Assembly (NCBI RefSeq): GCF_014651075.1
Contig: NZ_BMWE01000029.1
Coordinates: forward strand, 1-64,000
Length of the DNA stretch: 64,000 bases
Source of the DNA: Streptomyces djakartensis
Lineage (GTDB): Bacteria; Actinomycetota; Actinomycetes; Streptomycetales; Streptomycetaceae
Direction: 5' to 3'
Shown piece after piece: positions 7,751 through 17,070 of this stretch (positions are counted from its first letter, which is position 1; each line of letters starts with the position of its first letter). The notes beneath the pieces were generated by a model, which was not told where the DNA came from, searched no databases, and saw nothing but the letters and a program-made list of their open reading frames with translations. The translations under genes were made by a program, and so were the position numbers.

Positions 7751-9966
7751 TTGTCGGCGTCGTCCTTCTTCGTCTCGTCCGCGTCCTCGCCCTCGACCAC
7801 CGGGATGAGGGAGAGCTTGCCGCGGGAGTCGATCTCGGCGATCTCGACCTGGACCTTGGCGCCCACACCGAGCACGTCCTCGACGTTCTCCACGCGCTTG
7901 CCGCCGGCCAGCTTGCGGATCTGCGAGATGTGCAGCAGACCGTCCTTGCCGGGCAGCAGGGAGACGAACGCACCGAAGGTGGTCGTCTTCACGACCGTGC
8001 CGAGGTAACGCTCGCCGACCTCGGGCATCGTCGGGTTGGCGATGCCGTTGATCGTGGTGCGGGCGGCTTCGGCGGAGGGGCCGTCGGCGGCGCCGATGTA
8101 GATCGTGCCGTCGTCCTCGATGGTGATCTCGGCGCCGGTGTCCTCCTGGATCTGGTTGATCATCTTGCCCTTGGGGCCGATGACCTCGCCGATCTTGTCG
8201 ACCGGGATCTTCACCGTGATGATCCGCGGCGCGTTGGGGGACATCTCGTCCGGCTTGTCGATCGCTTCCATCATCACGTCGAGGATGTGGAGGCGGGCGT
8301 CACGGGCCTGCTTCAGGGCGGCGGCCAGGACGGAGGCCGGGATGCCGTCCAGCTTGGTGTCGAGCTGGAGCGCGGTCACGAACTCCTTGGTGCCGGCGAC
8401 CTTGAAGTCCATGTCGCCGAAGGCGTCCTCCGCACCGAGGATGTCGGTGAGGGTGACGTAGTGCGTCTCGCCCTCGATCTCCTGGGAGATCAGGCCCATG
8501 GCGATACCGGCGACCGGGGCCTTCAGCGGCACACCGGCGTTCAGCAGCGACATGGTGGAGGCGCAGACCGAGCCCATGGACGTCGAGCCGTTGGAGCTGA
8601 GCGCCTCGGACACCTGGCGGATCGCGTAGGGGAACTCCTCGCGCGTCGGCAGGACCGGGATCAGGGCGCGCTCGGCGAGGGCGCCGTGGCCGATCTCGCG
8701 GCGCTTCGGGGAACCGACGCGGCCGGTCTCGCCGGTGGAGTACGGCGGGAAGTTGTAGTTGTGCATGTAGCGCTTGCGCGTCACCGGCGACAGCGTGTCG
8801 AGCTGCTGCTCCATGCGGAGCATGTTCAGCGTCGTGACGCCCAGGATCTGGGTCTCGCCACGCTCGAACACGGCGGAGCCGTGGACCCGCGGGATGGCCT
8901 CGACCTCGGCGGCCAGGGTGCGGATGTCGGTGACACCGCGGCCGTCGATGCGCTTCTTCTCCTTGATGACGCGCTCACGGACCAGGGTCTTGGTCAGCGA
9001 GCGGTACGCGGCGGAGATCTCCTTCTCGCGGCCTTCGAACTCCGGCAGGAGCTTCTCGGCGGCGAGCTGCTTGACGCGGTCCAGCTCGGACTCGCGCTCC
9101 TGCTTGCCGGCGATGGTGAGCGCCTGGGCGAGCTCCGGCTTGACGGCGGCGGTGAGCGCCTCCAGGACGTCGTCCTGGTAGTCGAGGAAGATCGGGAACT
9201 CGCCGGTCGGCTTGGCGGCCTTGGAGGCGAGGTCCGACTGGGCCTTGCAGAGAACCTTGATGAAGGGCTTCGCGGCCTCGAGACCGGCGGCGACGACCTC
9301 CTCGGTCGGCGCCTCGGCGCCGCCCTCGACCAGCTTGATGGTCTTCTCGGTGGCCTCGGCCTCGACCATCATGATCGCGACGTCGCCGTCCTCCAGGACA
9401 CGGCCCGCGACGACCATGTCGAACGCGGCGTCCTCGAGCTCGGTGTGCGTCGGGAAGGCCACCCACTGGCCGCTGATCAGCGCGACGCGGACGCCGCCGA
9501 TCGGGCCGGAGAAGGGCAGGCCGGCCAGCTGTGTGGACGCGGAGGCCGCGTTGATCGCGACGACGTCGTACAGGTGGTCGGGGTTGAGCGCCATGATCGT
9601 GGCGACCACCTGGATCTCGTTGCGCAGGCCCTTCTTGAAGGACGGGCGCAGCGGGCGGTCGATCAGGCGGCAGGTGAGGATCGCGTCCTCGGAGGGGCGG
9701 CCCTCACGGCGGAAGAAGCTGCCGGGGATCTTGCCGGCGGCGTACATCCGCTCCTCGACGTCCACCGTCAGCGGGAAGAAGTCGAGCTGGTCCTTGGGGT
9801 TCTTCGAGGCGGTGGTGGCCGACAGCACCATGGTGTCGTCGTCCAGGTACGCCACGGCGGAACCGGCGGCCTGCTTGGCCAGGCGGCCGGTCTCGAAGCG
9901 GATGGTGCGGGTGCCGAAGGCGCCGTTGTCGATGACGGCCTCGGCGTAGTGGGTCTCGTTCTCCAC
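7747..9966 (-). CDS. pnp: Polyribonucleotide nucleotidyltransferase (PNPase)
   Basis: This 739-residue enzyme has two RNase PH-like domains, then a KH domain (IGPKGKMINQIQEDTGAEIT) and an S1 domain (TVVKTTTFGAFVSLLPGKDG). It performs phosphorolytic 3'-5' RNA decay and, in actinomycetes, RNA 3'-tailing. The start is the GTG at 9966 giving MENETHYAEAV, with GAGGAG nine to ten bases upstream. The longer reading frame through 10692 crosses the rpsO gene and is not coding. It lies downstream of rpsO with a hairpin between them. Confidence 0.96.
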   Translation of the reverse strand: MENETHYAEAVIDNGAFGTRTIRFETGRLAKQAAGSAVAYLDDDTMVLSATTASKNPKDQLDFFPLTVDVEERMYAAGKIPGSFFRREGRPSEDAILTCRLIDRPLRPSFKKGLRNEIQVVATIMALNPDHLYDVVAINAASASTQLAGLPFSGPIGGVRVALISGQWVAFPTHTELEDAAFDMVVAGRVLEDGDVAIMMVEAEATEKTIKLVEGGAEAPTEEVVAAGLEAAKPFIKVLCKAQSDLASKAAKPTGEFPIFLDYQDDVLEALTAAVKPELAQALTIAGKQERESELDRVKQLAAEKLLPEFEGREKEISAAYRSLTKTLVRERVIKEKKRIDGRGVTDIRTLAAEVEAIPRVHGSAVFERGETQILGVTTLNMLRMEQQLDTLSPVTRKRYMHNYNFPPYSTGETGRVGSPKRREIGHGALAERALIPVLPTREEFPYAIRQVSEALSSNGSTSMGSVCASTMSLLNAGVPLKAPVAGIAMGLISQEIEGETHYVTLTDILGAEDAFGDMDFKVAGTKEFVTALQLDTKLDGIPASVLAAALKQARDARLHILDVMMEAIDKPDEMSPNAPRIITVKIPVDKIGEVIGPKGKMINQIQEDTGAEITIEDDGTIYIGAADGPSAEAARTTINGIANPTMPEVGERYLGTVVKTTTFGAFVSLLPGKDGLLHISQIRKLAGGKRVENVEDVLGVGAKVQVEIAEIDSRGKLSLIPVVEGEDADETKKDDADK

Positions 9967-10213
9967 TAGCAATGTCTCCTCGTCTTCGTCCCGTCGCTGC
10001 CCGTGTGGCAGGGGGACGGTTGCGGAGAAGCGCTCCGGGCTGTGCGGGCCGGTCTTCGATCGAAGCACCCGGGGCTCGCATCCCCCGGGGGCCACTACCG
10101 AGGACCGGCGGCGGCTGGGTGCGCCTCTCCTCTTCTTGTCGTGCTTGTGTCGTCCGTATTGCGTTGTGCTACCACAGTACAAAGCCGCGGTGACACTCCG
10201 CACGTACAGCAAA

Positions 10214-10248
10214 GGGAGCGGTCCCCTTATCCTCCGGGAACCGCTCCC
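10214..10248 (-). terminator. rpsO-pnp intercistronic hairpin
   Basis: Arms gggagcggt (10214-10222) and accgctccc (10240-10248) form a perfect 9-bp stem just past the rpsO stop, followed on the minus strand by a short T-containing tract. In streptomycetes rpsO transcripts read through into pnp and an intergenic stem-loop is processed by RNase III. This hairpin is placed correctly for that role or for attenuation. Confidence 0.65.
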
Positions 10249-10259
10249 CTCACGGCGTC

Positions 10260-10547
10260 TTACTTGGCGCCCGCCGCACCGCGGCGGATGCCGAGGCGGT
10301 CGACCAGCGCACGGAAGCGCTGGATGTCCTTCTTCGCCAGGTACTGGAGAAGGCGGCGACGCTGACCCACCAGGATCAGCAGGCCACGGCGGGAGTGGTG
10401 GTCGTGCTTGTGGGTCTTGAGGTGCTCGGTCAGGTCGGAGATCCGACGGGACAGCAGAGCGACCTGGACCTCGGGGGAGCCGGTGTCGCCCTCCTTGGTA
10501 CCGAACTCGGACATGATCTGCTTCTTCGTAGCGGCGTCGAGCGACAC
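10260..10547 (-). CDS. rpsO: 30S ribosomal protein S15
   Basis: This 95-residue protein is full-length S15: MSLDAATKKQIMSEFG, then the conserved LTEHLKTHKHDHHSRRGLL helix region and the RRRLLQYLAKKD 16S-binding segment. The GTG start has GAGGAG eight bases upstream. It is the first gene of the rpsO-pnp-M16-dapB unit. The 200-base gap upstream to the eccD stop should hold its promoter. Confidence 0.97.
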   Translation of the reverse strand: MSLDAATKKQIMSEFGTKEGDTGSPEVQVALLSRRISDLTEHLKTHKHDHHSRRGLLILVGQRRRLLQYLAKKDIQRFRALVDRLGIRRGAAGAK

Positions 10548-10723
10548 GCGTACTCCTCATTGGTCTGTGGATGCCACCGAGTGCCCCCGGTCTGCTTCTC
10601 GGGGGAGCTTCCGTGACTCGGAAGGCGGGGATCCGCTGGGCGCTGCCACCAGAGCGGGGAGCTCCGGGGGTGCGTACACAAACGGCCGTCACTCAGGGTA
10701 CCAGCCCGCACGTGGTGGGATGT

Positions 10724-10747
10724 CCGCCCGGTACCGGCGCCGGGCGG
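10724..10747 (-). terminator. Short hairpin downstream of eccD
   Basis: Arms ccgcccgg (10724-10731) and ccgggcgg (10740-10747) form an 8-bp stem immediately after the eccD stop. It may end eccD transcription before the rpsO promoter. Confidence 0.45.
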
Positions 10748-10755
10748 CCGGGACG

Positions 10756-12213
10756 TCAGACGCCGCCGCGGACCTTCGCGTAGACGTCGAGGACCGCCAG
10801 GCAGATCGGCACCAGCGACAGCAGCACCAAGGAGTCCGCGAGGTCGAGCATGCGGCCCCAGAACGGGGAGAGCCCCTTCTGCGGCACGATCAGGGCGATC
10901 GCGATCAGCAGCAGCACGCCGGCCGCGACCGAGGCGCCGAGCCACAGGGTGCGTACGTCGACCGGTCCGGAATTGCCCTGGAGCAGCTCCGTCACGACGT
11001 CGGCGGGCGGCGAGATCGCGAGGCCGAGGATCAGCAGGCCCAGGGTGACGACACCGGCGACGAGAAGGCAGGTGACCTGGGCGGTGTAGCGGAAGAGGCG
11101 GGCCCGCAGCATCGCGGCGAGGCCGGTGCACAGGGCCAGCAGCTGGGCCCAGCCGTTGTCGCTGAAGCCGAGCACCGCGCCGCCCGCGCCGATGATGACG
11201 ACGGCGCAGCCGCCGACCAGGCCGAGCAGCAGCTCGTGGCCCCGGCTGGTCTGGGCGACGATGCGCTGGACGTCGACGGCCTCCATGTCGCCCTCGCGGC
11301 CCTCACGGCGGGCGCGGGCCAGGTCCTCGGGGTTGCGGAAGCCGATCGGGAGCTTGGCGAAGCGGGCCGACCAGCCGGGCAGGAAGCCGACGACCGCCAG
11401 GGCGACGACCGAGGTGCCGGCGGCGATCTCCCGCGGCTCGGCCTCGGTGAGCACACCGCAGAACACGGCGAGCGTGCCGATCGCGGCGGCCAGCGCCGCG
11501 GCCACGAACGGGGCGTCCCCCTGGGGCAGCAGCATGATCAGGACGACGGAGAACAGCAGTACGGCGACGCAGCCGACGAGGAACTGGAGCTTGCCGGGCC
11601 CTTCACCCGCGTCCTGGGGGATGACGCCCGAGCCGGCGATGAGCGCGTGCGGCAGCGCGGAGACGCCGAGCGCGACGGCGGAGCCGCGATCCTCGTACAC
11701 CCGGGCCCGTACGCCGGCGAGTGCCGTCAGGGCGAGTGCGGTCACTCCGGCGAGGATGCCCTGCAGGCCGTGCATGTCGTGCCGGACCGGGTCCGCGAAC
11801 CAGAAGACGAAGCCGAGCATGACCAGCAGCAGCGCACCCGAGACGAGACCGGCCACCCGCATCAGGTTGTCGTTCCAGCTGCGGATGTCCTGCTTGACCG
11901 CGGCGGCGATCGCGTCCACCACGTCGTCGTGAACGGCCGGCGGCAGGGAGTCGGCGAAGGTTCGCAGCAGCAGCACGTCGCCGTCCCTGACCCGGTGCTC
12001 GAGCAACGAACGGCTCGCGTCGAGCACTTGGCCCTCACGGCTCACGAGGTGGTAGCCGGCGGGGCTGGTATCCGACTGGACCAGGCCCGAGAGTCTGACG
12101 ATCTCAGGAAAGAGGTCCTGAATCGGCAGGTCCTCCGGCAGCGCCACATCGACCCGGCTGTCCGGCGCTGCGATGGTGATTCGGCAGAAACCTGTCGAAG
12201 TCCCCGTGCTCAC
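10756..12213 (-). CDS. eccD: Type VII secretion integral membrane protein EccD
   Basis: This 485-residue protein has the EccD layout. An N-terminal ubiquitin-like (YukD-type) domain covers about residues 1-90 (CRITIAAPDSRVDVALPED), and about eleven transmembrane helices fill residues 135-480. EccD dimers line the ESX inner-membrane pore and contact EccC and EccE. The GTG start is preceded by GGGGGAA. It is divergent from eccC, with a 268-base shared control region, and is separated from eccB/eccE by about 30 kb. Confidence 0.93.
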   Translation of the reverse strand: MSTGTSTGFCRITIAAPDSRVDVALPEDLPIQDLFPEIVRLSGLVQSDTSPAGYHLVSREGQVLDASRSLLEHRVRDGDVLLLRTFADSLPPAVHDDVVDAIAAAVKQDIRSWNDNLMRVAGLVSGALLLVMLGFVFWFADPVRHDMHGLQGILAGVTALALTALAGVRARVYEDRGSAVALGVSALPHALIAGSGVIPQDAGEGPGKLQFLVGCVAVLLFSVVLIMLLPQGDAPFVAAALAAAIGTLAVFCGVLTEAEPREIAAGTSVVALAVVGFLPGWSARFAKLPIGFRNPEDLARARREGREGDMEAVDVQRIVAQTSRGHELLLGLVGGCAVVIIGAGGAVLGFSDNGWAQLLALCTGLAAMLRARLFRYTAQVTCLLVAGVVTLGLLILGLAISPPADVVTELLQGNSGPVDVRTLWLGASVAAGVLLLIAIALIVPQKGLSPFWGRMLDLADSLVLLSLVPICLAVLDVYAKVRGGV

Positions 12214-12482
12214 CTGGTGTTTCCCCCTGCTGGAAAGGCTGCTTCACGCCGCTCGTACGACGCGAAGCGCCACCTTATCCGTTGCCCCGCAAGGCGCAGG
12301 GGCTGCCTCCCTCAATCCTCCCCGGACCCCCTCCGCATCTCCATCCTCCTGGCTCTCCTGGGCACTGGGCGCATCAGTAGGATCGACGCCTACGCGGACG
12401 ACGCCTACGCGGACGGGAACACGTCGCGGTACACGGGGGCGTCGGTGCCAAGACGTATCAATCGCGAAGGATGAGTGCATCG
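12214..12482. promoter_or_regulatory. Divergent eccD/eccC control region with a 15-bp tandem repeat
   Basis: This gene-free stretch separates the outward-facing eccD and eccC genes and must hold both promoters. It contains two exact adjacent copies of gacgcctacgcggac (12385-12399 and 12400-12414) about 70 bases before eccC. No convincing -10/-35 pair was identified by eye. Confidence 0.5.
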
Positions 12483-15400
12483 GTGAGCGTCGTCATCATC
12501 AAACGGCCACCGCGGACAGTGCCCCCGGTCGTCCCGGACGGCGAGGTCAAACTCGAGACGCCGCCCGAGATCCCGCGCGAGGGCGACGAGAGCATGCTGA
12601 TGAACCTGCTGCCCATGATGGGCATGCTGGGTTCCGTGGGCTTCTTCTTCATGCCCAACCTGCCCTCCTACATGAGAGTGGTCGGCGGGCTGATGCTGGC
12701 CTCGACCCTCGCCATGGCCATAGCCCAGTTCGCCAAGTCCCGGCAGGGCGGCGGGGCCGGGATGGCCCAGGACCGGCGTGACTACTTCCGCTATCTCGAG
12801 CAGGTCCGCAAGGACGTACACAAGACCGCTGAACTGCAGCGGCAGAGCCAGCTCTTCCAGCATCCGGACCCGGAGCAGCTGTGGGCGGTCGCCGCGGACG
12901 GCAAGCGCCTGTGGGAACGCCGTCCGGCCGACGCGGACTTCGCGTCCGTGCGCATCGGCCGTGGCGTCCAGCAGCTGAACACTCCGCTCGTCGCGCCGGA
13001 GACGGCGCCGAAGGACGAGCTGGAGCCGCTGACCGCGGCGGCCATGAAGGCGTTCCTCGACGCGCACGGCAGTCTGCCCGACCTGCCCGTCTCCGTCTCG
13101 CTGCGCGCCTTTTACCACGTGACCGTGTGCGGAGACACCGACACCGTCTACGGCAACGCCCGCGCGTCCCTGTCCCAGCTGGCGACGCTGCACTCGCCCG
13201 AGGACCTGATGATCGCCGTGGTGGCGCATCCGTCGGCGACCGCGGAGTGGGACTGGATCAAGTGGCTGCCGCACAGCCAGCACCCGAAGGCCAAGGACGG
13301 AGCGGGCTCGGCCCGCCTCCTGTTCGACGACCTCGGCGAGCTGGAGGAGGCGCTGGCGGACCAGCTGGACGACCGGCCCCGCTGGAACCGTGAGGCCAAC
13401 CCCGTCTACGACCAGCCGCACCTGATCGTGGTGCTCGACGGCGGTACGGTGCCGCCGGACTCCGAACTCGCCAGTTCCGAGGGGCTCCAGGGCGTCACCT
13501 TCCTCGAGATCGCCCCCGGCGAACTGGAGGACGAGCTGCGCGCCGGTCTGACGATCTACGTGAAGCAGGACCGGATGCGGCTGTTCGTCGGCCACGAGTC
13601 CGCGTACAGCGGCAAGCCGGACGTGCTGAACACGGCGCAGGCCGAGTCTCTGGCGCGGCAGCTCGCCCCCTTCCGGGTCGGCTCCGCCGAGGAGGGTGAA
13701 CCCCTCCTGTCCAACCTGGACTTCACCGACCTCATGGGCATCGGCGACGCGGGCACCGTCGACGTCTCCCGCACCTGGCGGCCGCGCACGCTGCACGAGC
13801 GGCTGCGGGTGCCGATCGGTGTCGGCGAGAACGGCGAGCCGGTCATGCTGGACCTCAAGGAGGCCTCGCAGGAGGGCATGGGCCCGCACGGCCTGTGCGT
13901 CGGCGCCACCGGTTCCGGCAAGTCCGAGGTGCTGCGCACGCTGGTGCTCGGTCTCGCGGTGACGCACTCCTCGGAGACGCTGAACTTCATCCTCGCGGAC
14001 TTCAAGGGCGGTGCGACCTTCGCCGGCATGGCGGACATGCCGCACACCGCGGCCGTCATCACCAACCTCGCGGACGACCTCACCCTCGTCGACCGCATGC
14101 GCGACTCCATCATGGGTGAGACGCAGCGCCGCCAGGAGCTGCTGCGCTCGGCCGGCAACTACGCCAACCTGCACGACTACGAGAAGGCCCGGGCGGCGGG
14201 CGCCGCGCTGGAGCCGATGGCCTCGCTGGTGATCGTGCTCGACGAGTTCTCCGAACTCCTCACCGCCAAGCCCGACTTCATCGACATGTTCATCCAGATC
14301 GGCCGCATCGGCCGTTCGCTGGGCATCCACCTGCTGCTGGCGTCGCAGCGCCTGGAGGAGGGCAAGCTGCGCGGCCTGGACACCTATCTGTCGTACCGGA
14401 TCGGTCTGCGGACCTTCTCCGCCGCCGAGTCCCGTACGGCGATCGGTGTCCCGGACGCCTACCACCTGCCGTCGATCCCCGGCTCCGGCTATCTGCGGTA
14501 CGACACCGACACGATGGTCCGCTTCAAGGCGGCGTACGTGTCGGGGCCGTACCACGGCGAGGGCCCCTCCCGGGTGCACCGCTCGACCCAGCTGCGGCCC
14601 GCGCTGTTCACGGCGGAGCCGGTGGCGCTGCCCCCGCAGCCGGTCATCGAGGAGCCGGAGCCCGACAACAGGGTGGACGACGCGCTCGCCGACACCGTCC
14701 TGGACGTCCTGGTCGGCCGGATGGTCAACCAGGGCCCGCCCGCCCACCAGGTGTGGCTGCCCCCGCTGGAGGAGGCGCCGTCGCTGGAGCAGCTGCTCCC
14801 GCAGCTCGCCGTCACCCAGGACCGCGGTCTCACGGCGCCCGACTACACGGCTCTCGGCCGGCTCAACGTGCCGGTCGGTCTGGTGGACAAGCCGTTCGAG
14901 CAGCGGCGTGACGTGCTGTACCGGGACTTCTCGGGCGGCGCGGGCCACGGTCTGTTCGTCGGTGGCCCGCAGTCCGGCAAGTCGACGCTGCTGCGCTCGC
15001 TCATCTCGTCGTTCGCGCTCACCCACACGCCCAGCGAAGTGCAGTTCTACTGCCTGGACTTCGGCGGCGGCAGTCTGATCGCGATGGAGGACCTCGCACA
15101 CGTCGGCGGTGTCGCCAACCGTCTCGACGCCGAGAAGGTGCGCCGCACGGTCAGCGAGGTGGAGGGCATCCTCAACGCGCGCGAGGAGTACTTCCGCGCC
15201 AACAACGTCGACTCGATCCAGACCTACCGGCAGCGCAGGGCCGCGGGGCATCTGCCCGACCAGCCCTGGGGTGACGTCTTCCTCGTCATCGACGGCTGGG
15301 CCACCTTCAAGACGGACTACGAGATGCTCGAGCCCACCGTCACCGAGATCGCGACGCGCGGCCTCGGCTTCGGTGTGCACGTGATCCTGACCGCGAGCCG

Positions 15401-16427
15401 CTACACCGAGGTGCGTCCCGCGCTGAAGGACATGCTGCAGAACCGCGTCGAGCTGCGGCTCGGTGACCCGACCGAGTCGGAGATCGACCGGAAGGTCGCG
15501 CAGAACGTGCCGGCCACCATGCCGGGCCGCGGTCTGACTCCGGACAAGCTGCACTTCATGGCCGCACTGCCCAGGGTCGACGGCTCCTCGGAGACGGACG
15601 ACCTGTCCGAGGCGACCTCGATCCTCATCCGCGGCATCAACGACAACTGGCAGGGCAGCCACGCCCCCGCCGTGCGCCTGCTGCCCACGATGCTGTCGGC
15701 GGACCGGCTGCCCAAGGGCTTCGAGCACCCGGACCGCGGTGTCGCCTTCGGCATCGACGAGTCCTCGCTCTCGCCGGTCTTCGTCGACTTCGAGACCGAC
15801 CCGCTGTTCATCGTGTTCGGTGAGAGCGAGTCGGGTAAGTCCGCGCTGCTCAGGCTGCTCGTCAAGCAGATCACCGAGCGGTACACGCCGGACCAGGCGA
15901 AGATCGTGATGGGTGACTACCGTCGCGCCCACCTGGAGGGCGTGCCCGACTCGCACCTGTCGCGGTACTGCGCGTCGGCACCCGCCCTGACGGAGACCCT
16001 GGAGGGCCTGGCCGGTTCGATGGGCCGCCGTATGCCGGGCCCGGACGTCACGCCGGAGCAGCTGCGCAACCGCAGCTGGTACAGCAGCCCGGACGCGTTC
16101 GTCATCGTCGACGACTACGACCTGGTGGCGACGGGCGTGAACCCGCTGGCCCCGCTCCTGGAGTATCTGCCGTTCGCCCGTGACATCGGCCTGCGCATCA
16201 TCATCGCGCGCGCCTCGGGCGGTGCGAGCCGGTCGCTGTACGAGCCGGTCATGCAGCGGATGCGCGAGCTCGGCGCCCAGGGCGTCGTGCTCTCCGGCGA
16301 CCGCTCGGAGGGCGCGCTGCTGGGCAACATCACGGCGACGCAACTGCCTCCGGGCCGGGGGTACTTCCACACGCGTCGGCGCGGTGGGCAGCTGATCCAG
16401 ACGGGATGGCTGCCGAGCCGGTTCTGA
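12483..16427 (+). CDS. eccC: Type VII secretion ATPase EccC (three FtsK/SpoIIIE domains)
   Basis: This roughly 1,314-residue fused EccCa/Cb motor protein has two transmembrane helices (about residues 40-85) and three FtsK-type ATPase domains. Walker A motifs are GATGSGKSE (about residue 474), GGPQSGKST (about 827) and GESESGKSA (about 1113). Walker B in domain 1 is VIVLDEF with the catalytic glutamate. In domains 2 and 3 it is VIDGW and IVDDY, lacking a plain DE. This fits the known EccC scheme in which domain 1 hydrolyses ATP and the distal domains bind cargo tails. An ATG at 12471 is also in frame, but its GAAGG abuts the codon. The GTG at 12483 has better spacing and gives the family-like MSVVIIKRPPR. 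Confidence 0.95.
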   Translation: MSVVIIKRPPRTVPPVVPDGEVKLETPPEIPREGDESMLMNLLPMMGMLGSVGFFFMPNLPSYMRVVGGLMLASTLAMAIAQFAKSRQGGGAGMAQDRRDYFRYLEQVRKDVHKTAELQRQSQLFQHPDPEQLWAVAADGKRLWERRPADADFASVRIGRGVQQLNTPLVAPETAPKDELEPLTAAAMKAFLDAHGSLPDLPVSVSLRAFYHVTVCGDTDTVYGNARASLSQLATLHSPEDLMIAVVAHPSATAEWDWIKWLPHSQHPKAKDGAGSARLLFDDLGELEEALADQLDDRPRWNREANPVYDQPHLIVVLDGGTVPPDSELASSEGLQGVTFLEIAPGELEDELRAGLTIYVKQDRMRLFVGHESAYSGKPDVLNTAQAESLARQLAPFRVGSAEEGEPLLSNLDFTDLMGIGDAGTVDVSRTWRPRTLHERLRVPIGVGENGEPVMLDLKEASQEGMGPHGLCVGATGSGKSEVLRTLVLGLAVTHSSETLNFILADFKGGATFAGMADMPHTAAVITNLADDLTLVDRMRDSIMGETQRRQELLRSAGNYANLHDYEKARAAGAALEPMASLVIVLDEFSELLTAKPDFIDMFIQIGRIGRSLGIHLLLASQRLEEGKLRGLDTYLSYRIGLRTFSAAESRTAIGVPDAYHLPSIPGSGYLRYDTDTMVRFKAAYVSGPYHGEGPSRVHRSTQLRPALFTAEPVALPPQPVIEEPEPDNRVDDALADTVLDVLVGRMVNQGPPAHQVWLPPLEEAPSLEQLLPQLAVTQDRGLTAPDYTALGRLNVPVGLVDKPFEQRRDVLYRDFSGGAGHGLFVGGPQSGKSTLLRSLISSFALTHTPSEVQFYCLDFGGGSLIAMEDLAHVGGVANRLDAEKVRRTVSEVEGILNAREEYFRANNVDSIQTYRQRRAAGHLPDQPWGDVFLVIDGWATFKTDYEMLEPTVTEIATRGLGFGVHVILTASRYTEVRPALKDMLQNRVELRLGDPTESEIDRKVAQNVPATMPGRGLTPDKLHFMAALPRVDGSSETDDLSEATSILIRGINDNWQGSHAPAVRLLPTMLSADRLPKGFEHPDRGVAFGIDESSLSPVFVDFETDPLFIVFGESESGKSALLRLLVKQITERYTPDQAKIVMGDYRRAHLEGVPDSHLSRYCASAPALTETLEGLAGSMGRRMPGPDVTPEQLRNRSWYSSPDAFVIVDDYDLVATGVNPLAPLLEYLPFARDIGLRIIIARASGGASRSLYEPVMQRMRELGAQGVVLSGDRSEGALLGNITATQLPPGRGYFHTRRRGGQLIQTGWLPSRF

Positions 16428-16454
16428 GGCCGGTTGCCGACTTGGAGGGGCGGA

Positions 16455-16487
16455 GGGGCGGTACCCGTGTGGGTGCCGCCCCTTCTT
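16455..16487 (+). terminator. Hairpin terminator after eccC
   Basis: A stem ggggcggtaccc (16455-16466) / gggtgccgcccc (16471-16482), closed by gtgt with one internal mismatch, is followed by ttctt. It sits 28 bases after the eccC stop. Confidence 0.75.
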
Positions 16488-16593
16488 GTTGTCCGGAGGA
16501 GCAGGTCCTCGTATGCCCGTGCGGGCTGGGTCTCGTCCGGGTGGCGCCGATAAGGTGGAGTCGCGACCGAAACGGCGAGCTACGGGGGCAGTT

Positions 16594-16995
16594 GTGTCGT
16601 CGGACTACATGGACTGCGATCCCGAGGTACTGAAGACCGAGGGATTCCACATGTTCAACGTCGGGCTGGACTTCTCCAAGGCCGTGACGAACCTCCAGAA
16701 CCAACTGACCGCCCTGGAAAAGGGCGACACCCCGCCGTGGGGTGACGACGACATCGGCGAGAAGTTCGGCGTCGTCTACGAGGGCCTGCGCGACGGCATG
16801 TACCAGTCGATGGGCAGCCTGGCGGAGCGCTTGGCCGGGATGGGCGTCGCGTTCACCAAGATGGGTGTGAAGCACGAGCTCAACGAGGCCGAGCAGGACG
16901 CCGTCTGGCGGCAGACGATGGCCGACTACGACGGCCAGGTGAAGGTGCCGCCCGGCGTCGCGACCGGGACGCTGCACACCCGGCCGACCCACTGA
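16594..16995 (+). CDS. Helical WXG100-like T7SS-associated protein
   Basis: This 133-residue protein reads MSSDYMDCDPEVLKTEGFHM and then consists of predicted helices. They include SKAVTNLQNQLTALEKGD and, after a central PPWGDDDIGEKFG turn, a second helical stretch. The W-G turn between two helices and the length resemble WXG100 proteins. The GTG start at 16594 has GGGGG seven bases upstream. It lies between eccC and the bldB-like gene on the same strand. It is probably a T7SS substrate or chaperone; this is inference from fold and context. Confidence 0.7.
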   Translation: MSSDYMDCDPEVLKTEGFHMFNVGLDFSKAVTNLQNQLTALEKGDTPPWGDDDIGEKFGVVYEGLRDGMYQSMGSLAERLAGMGVAFTKMGVKHELNEAEQDAVWRQTMADYDGQVKVPPGVATGTLHTRPTH

Positions 16996-17070
16996 ACCGG
17001 CATGTGACCGGTCATCCGCGCCAGTAGTGTGAGTCCCACTTCGTCAGCACGTCAGGAGGGGCTCACCAGC

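Noticed and set aside
7747..10692. A single 981-residue PNPase reading frame including an upstream extension
   Set aside because: The extension overlaps rpsO and lacks family similarity; the GTG at 9966 has a good ribosome site and gives the conserved N-terminus.
12405..16370. 1,321-residue minus-strand open frame opposite eccC
   Set aside because: Arg/Val/Leu-rich shadow without motifs; eccC on the plus strand has three Walker A sites.
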